Below, one piece after another: positions 9,507 through 18,326 of a stretch of 64,000 nt of DNA. The position numbers and the translations under genes were made by a program. Every line of letters starts with the position of its first letter. The stretch's first letter is position 1. The stretch covers positions 754,522-818,521 of the forward strand of contig NZ_CP045997.1 in assembly GCF_010233585.1 (NCBI RefSeq), written 5' to 3'. Source of the stretch: Spirosoma endbachense. GTDB lineage: Bacteria; Bacteroidota; Bacteroidia; Cytophagales; Spirosomataceae. The notes beneath the pieces were generated by a model. That model was not told the DNA's origin and searched no databases. It was given only the letters and a program-made list of their open reading frames with translations.

Positions 9507-10532
9507 ATGCAGTTGTTACTTCACCAGGTTGATTTACGCCTGAAACATACCTTTACCATTGCTCACGATAGTCGCGACGTACAGCCGACGCTTATTGTCG
9601 AACTGCGCGACGGCGACTACCGGGGTTTTGGCGAAGCGACGGCCACACGCTACTATGGCATCACTATTGACGGTATGATGGCCGCTTTCGAGTCGCTTCG
9701 TGACCGGATAGAAGCCTATGACCTGATGGACCCTGAACTATTCTGGGCCGATATGCAGCCGTATCTTGTACAAAATCCCTTCGCTCTCTGTGCCCTCGAT
9801 CAGGCTGCGTGGGATTTGTGGGCGAAAAAGCAGGGAAAGCCACTCTATAAACTCTGGAACCTCGATCCTGCCCAAAGCCCCCTGACCAATTATACCATCG
9901 GCCTGGATACACCTGAACGGATGGTTGAAAAAATGCAGGAGTTGCCCTGGCCGCTCTATAAAATTAAGCTGGGACGGCCCGAAGCAGATTTGTCAATTAT
10001 GCAGACGTTGAGAAGCCATACGGATGCTGTGTTTCGGGTAGATGCCAACTGTGGCTGGACAGTTGCCGATGCGATTGTAAAATCAGGAGCGCTGGCTGAA
10101 TTAGGCGTTGAGTTTATTGAACAACCCCTTCCGGCCGATGATTGGGCGGGAGCCAAAGCGGTATATGAACAAACGGTTCTGCCCATCATCGCCGACGAGA
10201 GTTGCATCGTTGAGGCTGATGTTGACCGCTGTGCAGGGTATTTTCATGGCGTCAACATCAAGCTAACCAAGTGCGGAGGATTAACACCTGCCCGACGCAT
10301 GATTGCCCGCGCCCGCGAGCTTGGTCTGCGCGTTATGGTCGGTTGTATGACCGAGTCGAGCGTCGGTATTTCAGCCATAGCGCAACTGCTTCCGTTACTC
10401 GATTATGCCGACCTTGATGGATCATTGCTTATCGCCAACGACCCGGCAACTGGTGTCACATTTGAGTATGGTCGCGTTATTTACGCTGACCGGAATGGAA
10501 CCGGGGCCAGTTTACTCACGTCGATTGCGTGA
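9507..10532 (+). CDS. Dipeptide epimerase (enolase superfamily, Ala-Glu epimerase-like)
   Basis: 341 residues with the full muconate-lactonizing subgroup active site: KxK acid/base motif K152-I-K154, metal ligands D179 (RVDAN), E205 (FIEQP) and D230 (IADES), and the second base K252 (NIKLTKCGG). The DLD motif at D302-D304 is the DxD signature that binds the amino group of a dipeptide and marks dipeptide epimerases. Family members racemise the C-terminal residue of dipeptides, often L-Ala-D-Glu from peptidoglycan turnover, but specificity varies widely. It is followed 104 bases later by a PLP enzyme on the same strand. Confidence 0.9.
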   Translation: MQLLLHQVDLRLKHTFTIAHDSRDVQPTLIVELRDGDYRGFGEATATRYYGITIDGMMAAFESLRDRIEAYDLMDPELFWADMQPYLVQNPFALCALDQAAWDLWAKKQGKPLYKLWNLDPAQSPLTNYTIGLDTPERMVEKMQELPWPLYKIKLGRPEADLSIMQTLRSHTDAVFRVDANCGWTVADAIVKSGALAELGVEFIEQPLPADDWAGAKAVYEQTVLPIIADESCIVEADVDRCAGYFHGVNIKLTKCGGLTPARRMIARARELGLRVMVGCMTESSVGISAIAQLLPLLDYADLDGSLLIANDPATGVTFEYGRVIYADRNGTGASLLTSIA

Positions 10533-10636
10533 GTGTTTCCGCGTCAAATACCTGCTTAAGCCCACAATTGCCAGTCCACAACTGTATGACAGCACACTGC
10601 TCATGAGTGTTTCTGTTCGATTTTTATGATCTCAAC

Positions 10637-11698
10637 ATGTCAGCTACTTTCACTATAGACGGCCTTCCAAACCGGACGATTACTTACCAGGAACGGGAAT
10701 ACTTATTTTTTAGTGGTACAGCTTATTTAGGGTTGCCGCAAAATCCGGCGTTTCAGCAGCTACTGGCTGATCAGATTGGCCGTTTCGGTTCGGTGTTTGG
10801 TAGCTCTCGAAACGGCAATTTGCAGCTCAGTATTTACGAAGAAGCTGAAGCAAAGTTAGCCGCTACCGTAGGGGCCGAAGCTGCTTTAACACTGTCGTCC
10901 GGTATGATGGCTGGACAGGCCGTTGTGAATCTGTTGCAGGCACAAAAGACCGAGTTTGTTTACGGGCCTAAAGCACATCCGGCAATCTGGAATGGGCCGA
11001 ACGTTAACATACCTTCCATGCGCTTTTCTGACTGGGCTGCTCAGTTACCTGATCAGCTACAGAAAGTTGCTCCCGGCCCGGTTGCGGTTCTGGTTAATTC
11101 GATTGAGGCTGTCCGCTCAGAATATTATTCATTTGATTGGGTCGATAACCTGCCCACCGACCGACCGATAACTCTTGTTATCGACGATTCGCACGGGTTG
11201 GGGGTGCTCAACAACGGCCGTGGAATCTGGCCGCAGGTGTCTCAGAAGCCCAATATGAATCTGATTGTGATGGCTTCTACGGCCAAAGCAATGGGCTTGC
11301 CGGGAGGGGTGATTTTTGGTAATACCGAAACGCTGAATAAGCTACGTGGAACCGCATTTTTCGGCGCTTGTTCGCCCATCCCGCCGGTTTATCTGGCCGC
11401 CTATCTACAAGCTGGTACGCTTTATGAAGAAGGCCGGGATAAACTTCGGCAGAACCTGATGTTAGCCGAAAAACTGCTGGTACCAACGGGCTTGTTCACA
11501 CAGGCCAAAGGCTATCCGGTTTTCTTCACCGAACAGGATGATTTATACCCCTTTCTTCTCGAGCGGGATGTATTTATTTATTCATTTGCCTACCCAACAG
11601 CCACCGACCGGGCCAATTCCAGAATCGTTATTAGTGCCTTTCACGAATTGGCTGATATTCAGAAGTTAGCTGAATGTGTCTACGCTTATTGTTTTTAA
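10637..11698 (+). CDS. PLP-dependent aminotransferase class I/II, AONS/KBL-like
   Basis: 353 residues from ATG 10637; an in-frame ATG at 10607 adds ten residues without family similarity, so the later start is preferred. Alpha-oxoamine synthase-like features are a Gly/Ser-rich GSVFGSSRNGN loop (51-61), cofactor-binding DDSHGLG (183-189) and the Schiff-base Lys K217 in ASTAKAMG. It is shorter than BioF or Kbl (about 390). AONS enzymes condense an amino acid with an acyl-CoA, but some short members act as other PLP enzymes. Its neighbour, a dipeptide epimerase, suggests a role in amino acid or peptide metabolism (inference). Not a clear BioF: no other biotin gene is near. Confidence 0.8.
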   Translation: MSATFTIDGLPNRTITYQEREYLFFSGTAYLGLPQNPAFQQLLADQIGRFGSVFGSSRNGNLQLSIYEEAEAKLAATVGAEAALTLSSGMMAGQAVVNLLQAQKTEFVYGPKAHPAIWNGPNVNIPSMRFSDWAAQLPDQLQKVAPGPVAVLVNSIEAVRSEYYSFDWVDNLPTDRPITLVIDDSHGLGVLNNGRGIWPQVSQKPNMNLIVMASTAKAMGLPGGVIFGNTETLNKLRGTAFFGACSPIPPVYLAAYLQAGTLYEEGRDKLRQNLMLAEKLLVPTGLFTQAKGYPVFFTEQDDLYPFLLERDVFIYSFAYPTATDRANSRIVISAFHELADIQKLAECVYAYCF

Positions 11699-11837
11699 GC
11701 GGAGGCAATACAAATCCAGGTTAACGTTTTGAGAGCCAAGTCACTCGGCGTCGATATGAATCTTCTGACCGATTTTTTAACTACTGACTGCCACAAAAAG
11801 CGATATAGCGACGTAACGGATAGAAAAACTCTGTCTT

Positions 11838-12272
11838 ATGAAAAAACGTTATGCGCTTTTTGTGTTGATACCGCTGGCTTTTGCCGCTTGTAGTAAGAGC
11901 AATGATGCTGCGCCTGATGCGGGAACTCAGGTTGCGGGAACCTATCAGTTAAATTACATCCGACAGGATTCTGTTAATGTGATCGACTCCCTGGTTTTGC
12001 CTTATATCGTAGGAAGTACCACAATTGCTTCCGGAACAATTCAGGTCTCTCGTTTGACTGCCTCTACCGATAGTGTTGGCGTTTCGTTACAAATCCAGGG
12101 TCAGAACTCAAGTTCGGGCTTAGGAGTCGTTACTGTGCAGGCGAATGGTAATACGTATGACTTGTATGACGGTTCCAGTAAAATTGGAACGGCCGATGGA
12201 ACAACTATTTCTATCGATACCGACCCACAGGATTCCCAGCCCTATCGATTAATTTTAAGAGGAAAAAAATAA
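11838..12272 (+). CDS. Small lipoprotein, function unknown
   Basis: 144 residues with a lipoprotein signal ending FAAC (Cys18). The mature part alternates short beta strands (AGTYQLNYIRQDSV, VGVSLQIQGQNS, VVTVQANGNTYDLYDGSSKIGTADGTTISI) and ends PYRLILRGKK, which resembles small lipocalin-like periplasmic proteins of Bacteroidetes. No catalytic residue is evident. It is monocistronic and ends just before a strong bidirectional terminator. Confidence 0.65.
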   Translation: MKKRYALFVLIPLAFAACSKSNDAAPDAGTQVAGTYQLNYIRQDSVNVIDSLVLPYIVGSTTIASGTIQVSRLTASTDSVGVSLQIQGQNSSSGLGVVTVQANGNTYDLYDGSSKIGTADGTTISIDTDPQDSQPYRLILRGKK

Positions 12273-12322
12273 CGACTAAACCGGGAAAGCTCTCTGGTTT
12301 AGATACATACTACAAAACAGTA

Positions 12323-12385
12323 AGACTCCGGTCGACTCTTAATCAGACAGCAGAAAGGATGTCGGGTAAGAGTCGGCCGGAGTCT
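12323..12385. terminator. Bidirectional terminator hairpin
   Basis: Arms 12323-12341 and 12367-12385 pair over 19 bases with a single G-U position. The loop is 25 bases and T follows on the plus side. It separates the small lipoprotein (+) from the TIM-barrel gene (-). Confidence 0.8.
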
Positions 12386-12424
12386 TTTATGTGCGGGAAG
12401 TCTAATTCTTTAGTAAGCTTCCGG

Positions 12425-13264
12425 CTACTTCAGCCCCTCCAGAAACGCCAGACTACCCGGCATCTGCTCCATCGAGCGCGACGACTCGTCTTCGATAAAG
12501 AAGTGTTTAACCCCCGATTTCTTCGCCTGTTTCATAATGTCTGCAATACCAACGTCGCCCTGCCCCAGCGTCACATTGGATTCTACATCTGAGTGGCCGG
12601 TGTTTGTGTCGGGAGTTCCCGGCTTGCGGTCTTTCAAGTGCATCAACAAGAACCGCTTATGGTATTTCTGCAAGAGGGCAACCGGATTGTAACCAGGGGC
12701 TTTTACCCAAAATACGTCCATTTCGAAGTTGACATATTTGGGGTCCAGATTTTCGGCTAAATAATCGAAAAATGTGCCATTCTGATAGGTCTGGAATTCA
12801 TAGCCATGCGTATGATAGCAGAATGTAATGCCATTTTCTGCCAGCAATCGACCGGCCGTATTGAACACATCAATGGCACGGTCGGCATCCTGGATTGTAA
12901 ATGCATCACCCCCATGAGGAATCCAGGCGCAGGTAACGTATTTAGCCCCCAATACCCGAGCTTCGGCTAAAATTTTAGGAACATTGTTATCCAGATCTTC
13001 ATAACTGGCTCCCGTACTGATTGCCTTGATCCCATTCTGGTCCAGAAGCTTGCGGAAGTCGGCCAGGCTGAGCCCATAAGTACCGGCGATTTCGGCCTCG
13101 CGAAATCCTAACTGCTTCACTTTGGCCATTGTACCCGGAACGTCTTTGGCGAATTGGGTACGAAAGCTATAGAGTTGTAATCCTACGGGCGCAGCTTTTT
13201 GCGCCATCGTACCAAAGCCGGATAACAATAGCCCGGTCAGCAGGAGGTATAGTTTCATTTTCAT
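12425..13264 (-). CDS. Exported sugar phosphate isomerase/epimerase-like TIM-barrel protein
   Basis: 279 residues with a cleavable signal peptide (KLYLLLTGLLLSGFGTMAQ) and an AP-endonuclease-2/xylose isomerase-like barrel. Candidate metal ligands are in FREAEIAGTYG (E), TFCYHTHGYEF (H), NFEMDVFWV (E/D), LLMHLKDRK (H) and HFFIEDESS (E). Exported members are common in Bacteroidetes and act on sugars or related polyols, but substrate cannot be assigned. It lies downstream of the DUF1338 gene on the same strand. Confidence 0.82.
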   Translation of the reverse strand: MKMKLYLLLTGLLLSGFGTMAQKAAPVGLQLYSFRTQFAKDVPGTMAKVKQLGFREAEIAGTYGLSLADFRKLLDQNGIKAISTGASYEDLDNNVPKILAEARVLGAKYVTCAWIPHGGDAFTIQDADRAIDVFNTAGRLLAENGITFCYHTHGYEFQTYQNGTFFDYLAENLDPKYVNFEMDVFWVKAPGYNPVALLQKYHKRFLLMHLKDRKPGTPDTNTGHSDVESNVTLGQGDVGIADIMKQAKKSGVKHFFIEDESSRSMEQMPGSLAFLEGLK

Positions 13265-13366
13265 AGGGTATAGGTTTATCGTTTTTAGTTTACGATAATC
13301 GGTTTGGTACGTACGAATCCAGCCGGTATTCGGTTGGCTGACTAATCGTAAACCAACTAATGTGAA

Positions 13367-14287
13367 CTATTTACCTGTCTGGGCAGTGAAGGTACTTTCA
13401 AAAATTTTGTCGGCATTGCCTGTTTCAAAGCCTTCGCGTCGGTGCTGGCGGGTAATCTGATCGGGAGGTAAGTTGCGAAACGGAGGCAACACCCGCCGTT
13501 CTGCAAATTCGACATACGATCCGGCAATGCGAAAAACATCGCCCCCCGCAAATTCGGCGTCAATCATTTGTGCAACAGTCGATGCCTGCCGTAAATCACC
13601 ATCAGGGCTAACTTTGATGGTACCCCCCGCCGAATTGAGTCTAAAACCTCGATTTGTTAGAAAATCCACGAATTCGTCGATGGTATTATAGCCTGGTTTG
13701 AGGTTGTGAACGCTGATGGTAAAATGATTCAGGTAATACCGATTGTAGATCACCCAGGCGGCATATTCGCTTTCTTTCAAAAGCGTCTGGTAATCGGCCA
13801 GGGTAGGCGTTGTCCAGAGCGGTTGGTGTAAAAACTGATCGACGGCGTCGGCATCATCAAGATTCAATGCATCGACCGGGTCGCTCGTTACGGTGTCGGT
13901 GTAGCGGTGAATAATGCGTTGGGCTTCGTTGGATAACTCACTGACACGCAGTTCGCTGGCAAAAATGCGTGGGTATTTCGGTTCGGGCGGAGCGTACCAA
14001 TAAGCTGTCAATTTCTTTTCAATAAAATTGTACTCATCGCGTCTCTCATACCCGTAGTGCCTGAAAATTTTCTCGAACGAGGCCAACCCAAGATTAGCAA
14101 CACCCATTGTCCGGAAGGCGATGTGGTCGTTTTCGATCTCATCCGGTGTCTGAATAACGCCTTCATCAATCATGGCATTGATTACATTTTGTACATCAGG
14201 GACACGCTCGCTGTACCGGCGCATCAGGCCACCGAGCACGGCATCGAGGGTTTGAGTGTCGGTAGAGTTGTGAAGTGAAGAAGTCAT
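13367..14287 (-). CDS. DUF1338 / HglS-like 2-oxoadipate dioxygenase-decarboxylase family protein
   Basis: 306 residues. NDHIAFRTMG gives H55 and R59 in the H-x3-R arrangement of the DUF1338 active site. A second His lies in YLNHFTISVHNL (H188 or H194) and the acidic ligand in GSYVEFAERRVLPPF (E260 is likely). Family members use a 2-His-1-Glu Fe(II) centre; the characterised HglS converts 2-oxoadipate to D-2-hydroxyglutarate in lysine catabolism. This protein is shorter than HglS (about 460), so its substrate may differ. It lies between the TIM-barrel and thioesterase genes on the minus strand, with no other lysine catabolism genes near. Confidence 0.85.
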   Translation of the reverse strand: MTSSLHNSTDTQTLDAVLGGLMRRYSERVPDVQNVINAMIDEGVIQTPDEIENDHIAFRTMGVANLGLASFEKIFRHYGYERRDEYNFIEKKLTAYWYAPPEPKYPRIFASELRVSELSNEAQRIIHRYTDTVTSDPVDALNLDDADAVDQFLHQPLWTTPTLADYQTLLKESEYAAWVIYNRYYLNHFTISVHNLKPGYNTIDEFVDFLTNRGFRLNSAGGTIKVSPDGDLRQASTVAQMIDAEFAGGDVFRIAGSYVEFAERRVLPPFRNLPPDQITRQHRREGFETGNADKIFESTFTAQTGK

Positions 14288-14363
14288 GATTGATTTACGG
14301 TTTGTCGTTTATGGTTTTCAATAGACCGCACTAATCAGCACCAGCCGGTCAAAAACGTTACAT

Positions 14364-15116
14364 TTAACTAATTCGCCACCGGCTTCTGGCCAATAGCACA
14401 TCTTTGCCCGATTCGTCGGTATAGTCGATCCGGTGAATTATAGTTTCGTTTTCTTCAGAAATGGATCGAATTCGAAGCTGGTCACCCCAATGCGTTTCGG
14501 TACGGTAAACTAAATCAATTTCGGCTAATTCCCGCGTTTCCAGTCGCTTCTTATCCACCGCTTCGAGCAACCACTCTACATACGACACATTGTTGACGTG
14601 CTGATTCTGATCAATACTGAACCAGCCAACAGTTACTTCTTTTTCGTGGGATGGTTCAGCCAGATTAAACTGAAAGTTGGGTTTAAGCGATAGCCTGGGT
14701 AGCGGACTTATACCGGTAGGAACAGCTAAGGCACGAATAAAATCCGGCAGGGGCACCATGGATCGCTTATCGATACTGAATACCAGCCATGTACTGGCGG
14801 CATCGGCCAGCAGCGTATCATCGTCGGCCACCACCCGAAAGTCGCGATGAATAAAATACTTCTCAACGGAGGTTGGGTAGGTTATTACCCGAATTGTCTG
14901 TCCGTAGCGTGGGTACTGGTGCATTCGTAACCGGAAGCGCATTAGCATCCATCCGTATCCCTGTCGAGCAAGATCATCGATTCCAATCCCATAATCGATT
15001 GCATTCCGGTTCGCTGATTCCTGCATCAGGTTCATCAGTGCCAGGATGCTCAGTCGCCCGAACGCATCGGTTTCGTAGCCACGTATTGTAAACGTGTCTG
15101 TCTGAATAAAAGCCAT
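14364..15116 (-). CDS. Acyl-ACP thioesterase
   Basis: 250 residues from ATG 15116; a GTG at 15137 would add seven residues with no family support. Two hot-dog folds in tandem: the first carries YETDAFGRLSILALMNLMQE, the second DQNQHVNNVSYVEWLLEAV (169-187), whose D169, N171 and H173 match the FatA/FatB active-site pattern. It hydrolyses acyl-ACP to end fatty-acid elongation. It is the most upstream of three leftward genes, and its upstream gap holds a palindrome built on a DnaA-box-like TTATCCACA. Confidence 0.88.
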   Translation of the reverse strand: MAFIQTDTFTIRGYETDAFGRLSILALMNLMQESANRNAIDYGIGIDDLARQGYGWMLMRFRLRMHQYPRYGQTIRVITYPTSVEKYFIHRDFRVVADDDTLLADAASTWLVFSIDKRSMVPLPDFIRALAVPTGISPLPRLSLKPNFQFNLAEPSHEKEVTVGWFSIDQNQHVNNVSYVEWLLEAVDKKRLETRELAEIDLVYRTETHWGDQLRIRSISEENETIIHRIDYTDESGKDVLLARSRWRIS

Positions 15117-15323
15117 GCTGTAAAGGTAATACGGCACAAATAAGGCCTTGTGGAAATCTTATCCACAAGGCGTCTGAATCGCCCTGAAAACCCTTTCAAA
15201 CAATGCCATTTGGCATAGACTATACCCACATAGTGTTTTCACAAGTGGATGAGGCAGGTAACTGTCAAAACGGAAATTAGCCTTCAAGCCAGTACGGAAA
15301 CGGCTCTCTATCAGGTCAAAAGC

Positions 15324-16733
15324 CTAGCCTTGCTGTAAGACTCTTGTTGCTGCGACTGCACTACCTGTGTCAATTGCGGGTGCATTTGCGATTGGAAGCG
15401 TTATTCGGAATTTGGTTTCTTTTCCGATGGTAGATTCAACCTTGATTTTTCCGCGGTGGAGCGTGATGATGCGTTGTGTCAGAGCGAGGCCGATTCCGTG
15501 ACCCCGAATGGTCATGGTCGATTCGGAACGGTAGAAGGGCTCAAAGATATGCGGCAAGTCTGTGGCAGGAATACCATGCCCCTGGTTGGTGAAGGTCAAT
15601 TGAATCTGGCCGGGTTCAAATGAAATTCGGACCAGTACACTTTCGTCGGGAGAGTATTTGCAGCCATTTTCCATCAGATTCTGGAAGGCCGTTTGTAACA
15701 GCGATTCTTCACCTACGATCACGAGGTCTTCTTCCTGGCTGGGTAGATTTTCAAAATCAATGTCAATCTGATAGTCAGGTCGTTTCTGGATAATCTGGCT
15801 TTGCGCTTGCCAGAGTAATTCGTCGATTCGGACGGGCTGGTAGTTAAGTGTAGCTGCATCCGCACTCGCACGAGCCAGTTCCAGCAAACCATTGACAAGC
15901 CGAATCATGTTTTTGACCTCATCGAGCAGGCCATCGAATGCAACTTCATACTCATCTGTAGAACGGGCCTGAAGTCGTGTCACTTCAATTTGTCCCATCA
16001 TCACGGTGAGTGGGGTCCGCAATTCGTGCGATGCGTGGGAAACAAAGCTTTTCTGTGAAACGAAAGCTTCTTCGAGCCGACTCAATAAGGCATTGAAGGT
16101 ACGGGCGAGATCGGCCAGCTCGTCGCGCTGACGCCCAACACGAAGCCGTTCGTGGATGTTCGTAGCCGAAATTGCGTTTACCTGAGCAATCAGTTCAGCT
16201 ACGGGTCTGAGTGCGTCGGTAGCAAACAAATAACCAGCAATACCGACAATAAACAGGCAGAGTATCCAGCCAAAAATCAGGATCTGGCGTAATCTGTCAA
16301 GTTTACTGAACCCATAGCGATCATTACCCGATGCGACAATAACAAATGATTCGCCCCGCTGAGTCCTGTAACGAACACCAACAGCCTCAAGATCGCCTAA
16401 ACGGACATATCGGGACTGTTTCAGGGTAACTTTTCGCAGAAAGCTGGGAGAAATCGGAAAACGCGGCCGTTGGTTGCCCTGGTTATAGAGGACCAGACCC
16501 CGGTCATTGTAAATGGTAATCTGCTCATCGGCCATTACCGGCAGATCGGCCTGAGGTACCTCACCAACATCTTCGCGCAATCGGACGGTAGTGAATGCTT
16601 TCTCTTCCAGCCGCTGCTCAAATTCCTGTTGCCGAAACTGATCATAGAGGTAGTATACCGATACCGAAAACAACAACAGGATCGAAGCGACCAGCAGTAC
16701 GAAAAGTAGCGTTAATCGGGTACGGATATTCAT
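15324..16733 (-). CDS. HAMP sensor histidine kinase
   Basis: 469 residues from ATG 16733 (a TTG 21 bases earlier is rejected). TM1 about 7-29, a sensor domain of about 120 residues, TM2 about 151-171, HAMP about 172-225, then HisKA with H236 in SHASHELRTPLTV and an ATPase domain with N box QTAFQNLMENGCKYS and GHGIGLAL. It works with the OmpR-type regulator upstream; the gap of 82 bases contains an imperfect 28-bp stem. The signal sensed is unknown. Confidence 0.92.
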   Translation of the reverse strand: MNIRTRLTLLFVLLVASILLLFSVSVYYLYDQFRQQEFEQRLEEKAFTTVRLREDVGEVPQADLPVMADEQITIYNDRGLVLYNQGNQRPRFPISPSFLRKVTLKQSRYVRLGDLEAVGVRYRTQRGESFVIVASGNDRYGFSKLDRLRQILIFGWILCLFIVGIAGYLFATDALRPVAELIAQVNAISATNIHERLRVGRQRDELADLARTFNALLSRLEEAFVSQKSFVSHASHELRTPLTVMMGQIEVTRLQARSTDEYEVAFDGLLDEVKNMIRLVNGLLELARASADAATLNYQPVRIDELLWQAQSQIIQKRPDYQIDIDFENLPSQEEDLVIVGEESLLQTAFQNLMENGCKYSPDESVLVRISFEPGQIQLTFTNQGHGIPATDLPHIFEPFYRSESTMTIRGHGIGLALTQRIITLHRGKIKVESTIGKETKFRITLPIANAPAIDTGSAVAATRVLQQG

Positions 16734-16815
16734 TTTTTGACCAGTTAGGAGCAAGAAGTGAAAGCGGAGGAGATACTGTTGACCCCCCCTATTTTATCTC
16801 CCCGTTTCTCGCTTC

Positions 16816-17493
16816 TTACTCCTCTTTGAGCATGTATCCCATACCAATTACGGTATGGATCAGTTTCTGGGGAAAATCCTTGTCGATTTTTTTACGGAGG
16901 AAATTCACATAGACATCGATAACGTTGGTACCCGTGTCGAAATGAATATCCCAGACCTTTTCGGCAATATCCACCCGCGATACAACGCGTCCGCGGTTGC
17001 GCATCAAATAATCGAGTAGACCAAACTCTTTGGCAGTGAGCTCTATTCGCTTATCGCCCCGACGAGCTACTTTCTCGTTCAGGTCTAGTTCCAGATCGGC
17101 CACCTTTAGTACATTGGCCTGCATACCGGCTTCACTACCTCGTTTCGTGAGGGCGCGTAAGCGCGCCATTAGCTCCCGAAATTCAAATGGTTTCACCAGA
17201 TAGTCATCGGCACCTGACTCAAAACCGGTTAGTTTATCATCTACCGACCCCATAGCAGTCAGCATCAGCACTGGTGTGCTGACACGTTCCTGACGGAGCG
17301 CCTGCACCACATCAAAGCCGTTCATTTTGGGTAGGTTAACGTCCATAACTATGACGTCGTAGGCATTACTTAGGGCCATATTACGCCCTAGCTGCCCGTC
17401 GTAGGCTACATCCACCTCGCAGGATTGCTCCTCTAAACCTTTTTTTACGAACGAAGCCAATTTGGGCTCGTCTTCAACCACTAGAATCTTCAT
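16816..17493 (-). CDS. OmpR-family response regulator
   Basis: 225 residues from ATG 17493 (MKILVVEDEP is the usual start; ATG 17508 adds five residues). Receiver domain with acidic pocket VEDE and phosphoacceptor D51 (VMDVNLP), K at LVKPFE, followed by a winged-helix domain (LELDLNEKVARRGDKRIELTAKEFGLLDYLMRN...). It is read first, ahead of the HAMP kinase. No promoter of the canonical type is seen upstream. Confidence 0.93.
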   Translation of the reverse strand: MKILVVEDEPKLASFVKKGLEEQSCEVDVAYDGQLGRNMALSNAYDVIVMDVNLPKMNGFDVVQALRQERVSTPVLMLTAMGSVDDKLTGFESGADDYLVKPFEFRELMARLRALTKRGSEAGMQANVLKVADLELDLNEKVARRGDKRIELTAKEFGLLDYLMRNRGRVVSRVDIAEKVWDIHFDTGTNVIDVYVNFLRKKIDKDFPQKLIHTVIGMGYMLKEE

Positions 17494-18083
17494 GTCGGAA
17501 ACATACATAGCTATTTTCTGATTTAAAAGCGGTAAACCGGTTTATTAGTTTAGCGTAATCACGTTGAGAGAGGATTTCCTACCGAAAGCCTTGTTCTGAT
17601 CCAATAGACCTTAGTTTTTTTAATAACTGATGTCGGGCATTTTTTTATTACATATTGTGCATTATTAATGCACTTTTAAGATCAGTGTTGTCACAATCAT
17701 TCGTTTGGGCGTTTCTTGCCGGACATCGAATCGAACATCCTGCCGTGAAACCGGACGAAAAACCCGGCCGGCTGACTTAAGAATTTTATCGATTGAACAG
17801 GATCTGGCAGCTATATCAGACAGCTTATATTTAGTCTAAGACTAAGGCTAACTCGCTTTGCTTCTGGGGAATACGATTGGGTAAAAACGTCTACACTCCC
17901 CCAGATATTTTCTACACTTAAACAAATTGATGCGGCAAAAAAGCAGTTTATTCGAACTGGCTTTTGGTTTGTATCGATTTGATAATGAGGGCTATACTTT
18001 TAGGGGCAAGGTGCCGGTATGAATACCAAAAAGAATTGGCACAATTAAAGCATTCTGTTTGGTGTAAAGACAACCAACACGAT
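17494..18083. other. Intergenic region without a recognised gene
   Basis: 590 bases between the regulator (-) and the YdaT-like gene (+). It is AT-rich near 17610-17700. An in-frame extension of the YdaT-like frame reaches back to 17964, but its N-terminal part has no family similarity. I see no clear promoter, RNA gene or strong hairpin. Confidence 0.5.
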
Positions 18084-18290
18084 ATGTGGACACCGACTCA
18101 CTTTCCTGCCGCTATGCGCTCACTCAACCCGAGTACCCGCGCCAAAGCCATTGAAATTGCGAATCGCTTGTTGGAGCAAGGTGCGCTGGATAAACAGCGG
18201 ATTGTTGCACTTAGTGTGGATGAAGCCCGTAGGTTGGCGCGTTTGGTTCAGCCGGAGCCGATTACTAAAGGTTGGCAACCGCACGTGTAG
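18084..18290 (+). CDS. YdaT-like small protein
   Basis: 68 residues from ATG 18084, beginning MWTPTHFPAAMRSLNPSTR and continuing AKAIEIANRLLEQGALDKQR. This matches the pattern of the small conserved YdaT-type proteins (W..xxFP.AM..L....R.KAIEIAN.LL..G), which have no known biochemical function. The longer frame from 17964 has a 40-residue N-terminal part unlike the family and is not used. It precedes the Cys-rich protein gene by 36 bases, suggesting co-transcription in a stress/storage neighbourhood. Confidence 0.7.
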   Translation: MWTPTHFPAAMRSLNPSTRAKAIEIANRLLEQGALDKQRIVALSVDEARRLARLVQPEPITKGWQPHV

Positions 18291-18326
18291 CTAATCTCCT
18301 AACCTATTTATAAACTCAACTTAGTG

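Noticed and set aside
15159..15167. Replication origin at the DnaA box
   Set aside because: A single perfect box without a cluster, AT-rich unwinding element, dnaA or dnaN nearby is not enough.
17964..18083. Longer N-terminus of the YdaT-like protein
   Set aside because: These 40 residues have no family match; the conserved part begins at ATG 18084.
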